From Candidatus Woesearchaeota archaeon (GTDB taxonomy: Archaea > Nanobdellota > Nanobdellia > Woesearchaeales > GW2011-AR4), in NCBI GenBank assembly GCA_013330825.1, contig DUHN01000068.1, positions 5,570 to 18,658 on the forward strand: a stretch of DNA of 13,089 nt, written 5' to 3'. Under the pieces are notes generated by a model. It did not search any database and was not told the DNA's origin. It saw only the letters and a program-made list of their open reading frames with translations. Position numbers and translations under genes: made by a program. Positions 13,069 through 13,089 of this stretch are shown here, one piece after another (the stretch's first letter is position 1; each line of letters begins with the position of its first letter).

Positions 13069-13089
13069 GGTTTTGTTCATCATCAAGCC

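Overview
The window is chromosomal DNA from an archaeon. The evidence is an archaeal-type replication factor C large subunit, an archaeal/eukaryal-type valyl-tRNA synthetase, an initiator tRNA-Met starting with A1:U72, two tRNA genes with splicing-endonuclease-type introns, and TATA boxes centred about 26 bases before start codons. The lineage cannot be fixed from the sequence; a non-canonical tRNA intron and very short or absent leaders would fit a DPANN-type archaeon, but this is inference.

Layout. Positions 1-1772 (minus) hold the N-terminal 590 codons of valS, which runs off the left edge. It diverges from rfcL (1867-3093, plus). Next is a very large gene (3164-7294, plus; 1376 aa) that I read as a single-chain protein with two complete but diverged MutS-type core/ATPase modules in tandem behind a 340-residue N-terminal region I do not recognise. 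It is the most unusual gene here. A 218-base intergenic stretch follows, with two TATA boxes.

Positions 7513-10883 form an amino-acid locus: a 27-codon ORF very rich in isoleucine codons, then ridA, a threonine synthase fused to the regulatory half of 2-isopropylmalate synthase, and a branched-chain aminotransferase (ilvE) with its own promoter. Together they point to threonine/isoleucine metabolism: ThrC makes threonine, the precursor of isoleucine; IlvE does the last step; RidA clears enamine by-products of PLP enzymes; and the LeuA-like domain may sense a branched-chain end product. The 27-codon ORF could be a tiny membrane protein or an isoleucine-sensing leader peptide; two mutually exclusive hairpins between it and ridA make the second idea worth testing.

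Positions 10939-11034 hold an initiator tRNA-Met with a 21-base intron in the D-loop. On the minus strand, read from the right edge, come tRNA-Ser(GCT) with a 40-base intron, an RsuA/RluB-type pseudouridine synthase starting 8 bases after the tRNA, a small voltage-sensor-like membrane protein, and a phosphoribosyltransferase broken by a frameshift and an in-frame TGA. No CRISPR, insertion sequence, prophage or rRNA was seen.

Transcription signals are consistent: genes that open a transcript (valS, rfcL, the MutS-like gene, the Ile-rich ORF, ilvE and the broken phosphoribosyltransferase) have a TATA box centred about 25-28 bases before the start codon and so are probably leaderless, whereas ridA and the membrane-protein gene inside operons have Shine-Dalgarno-like sequences.
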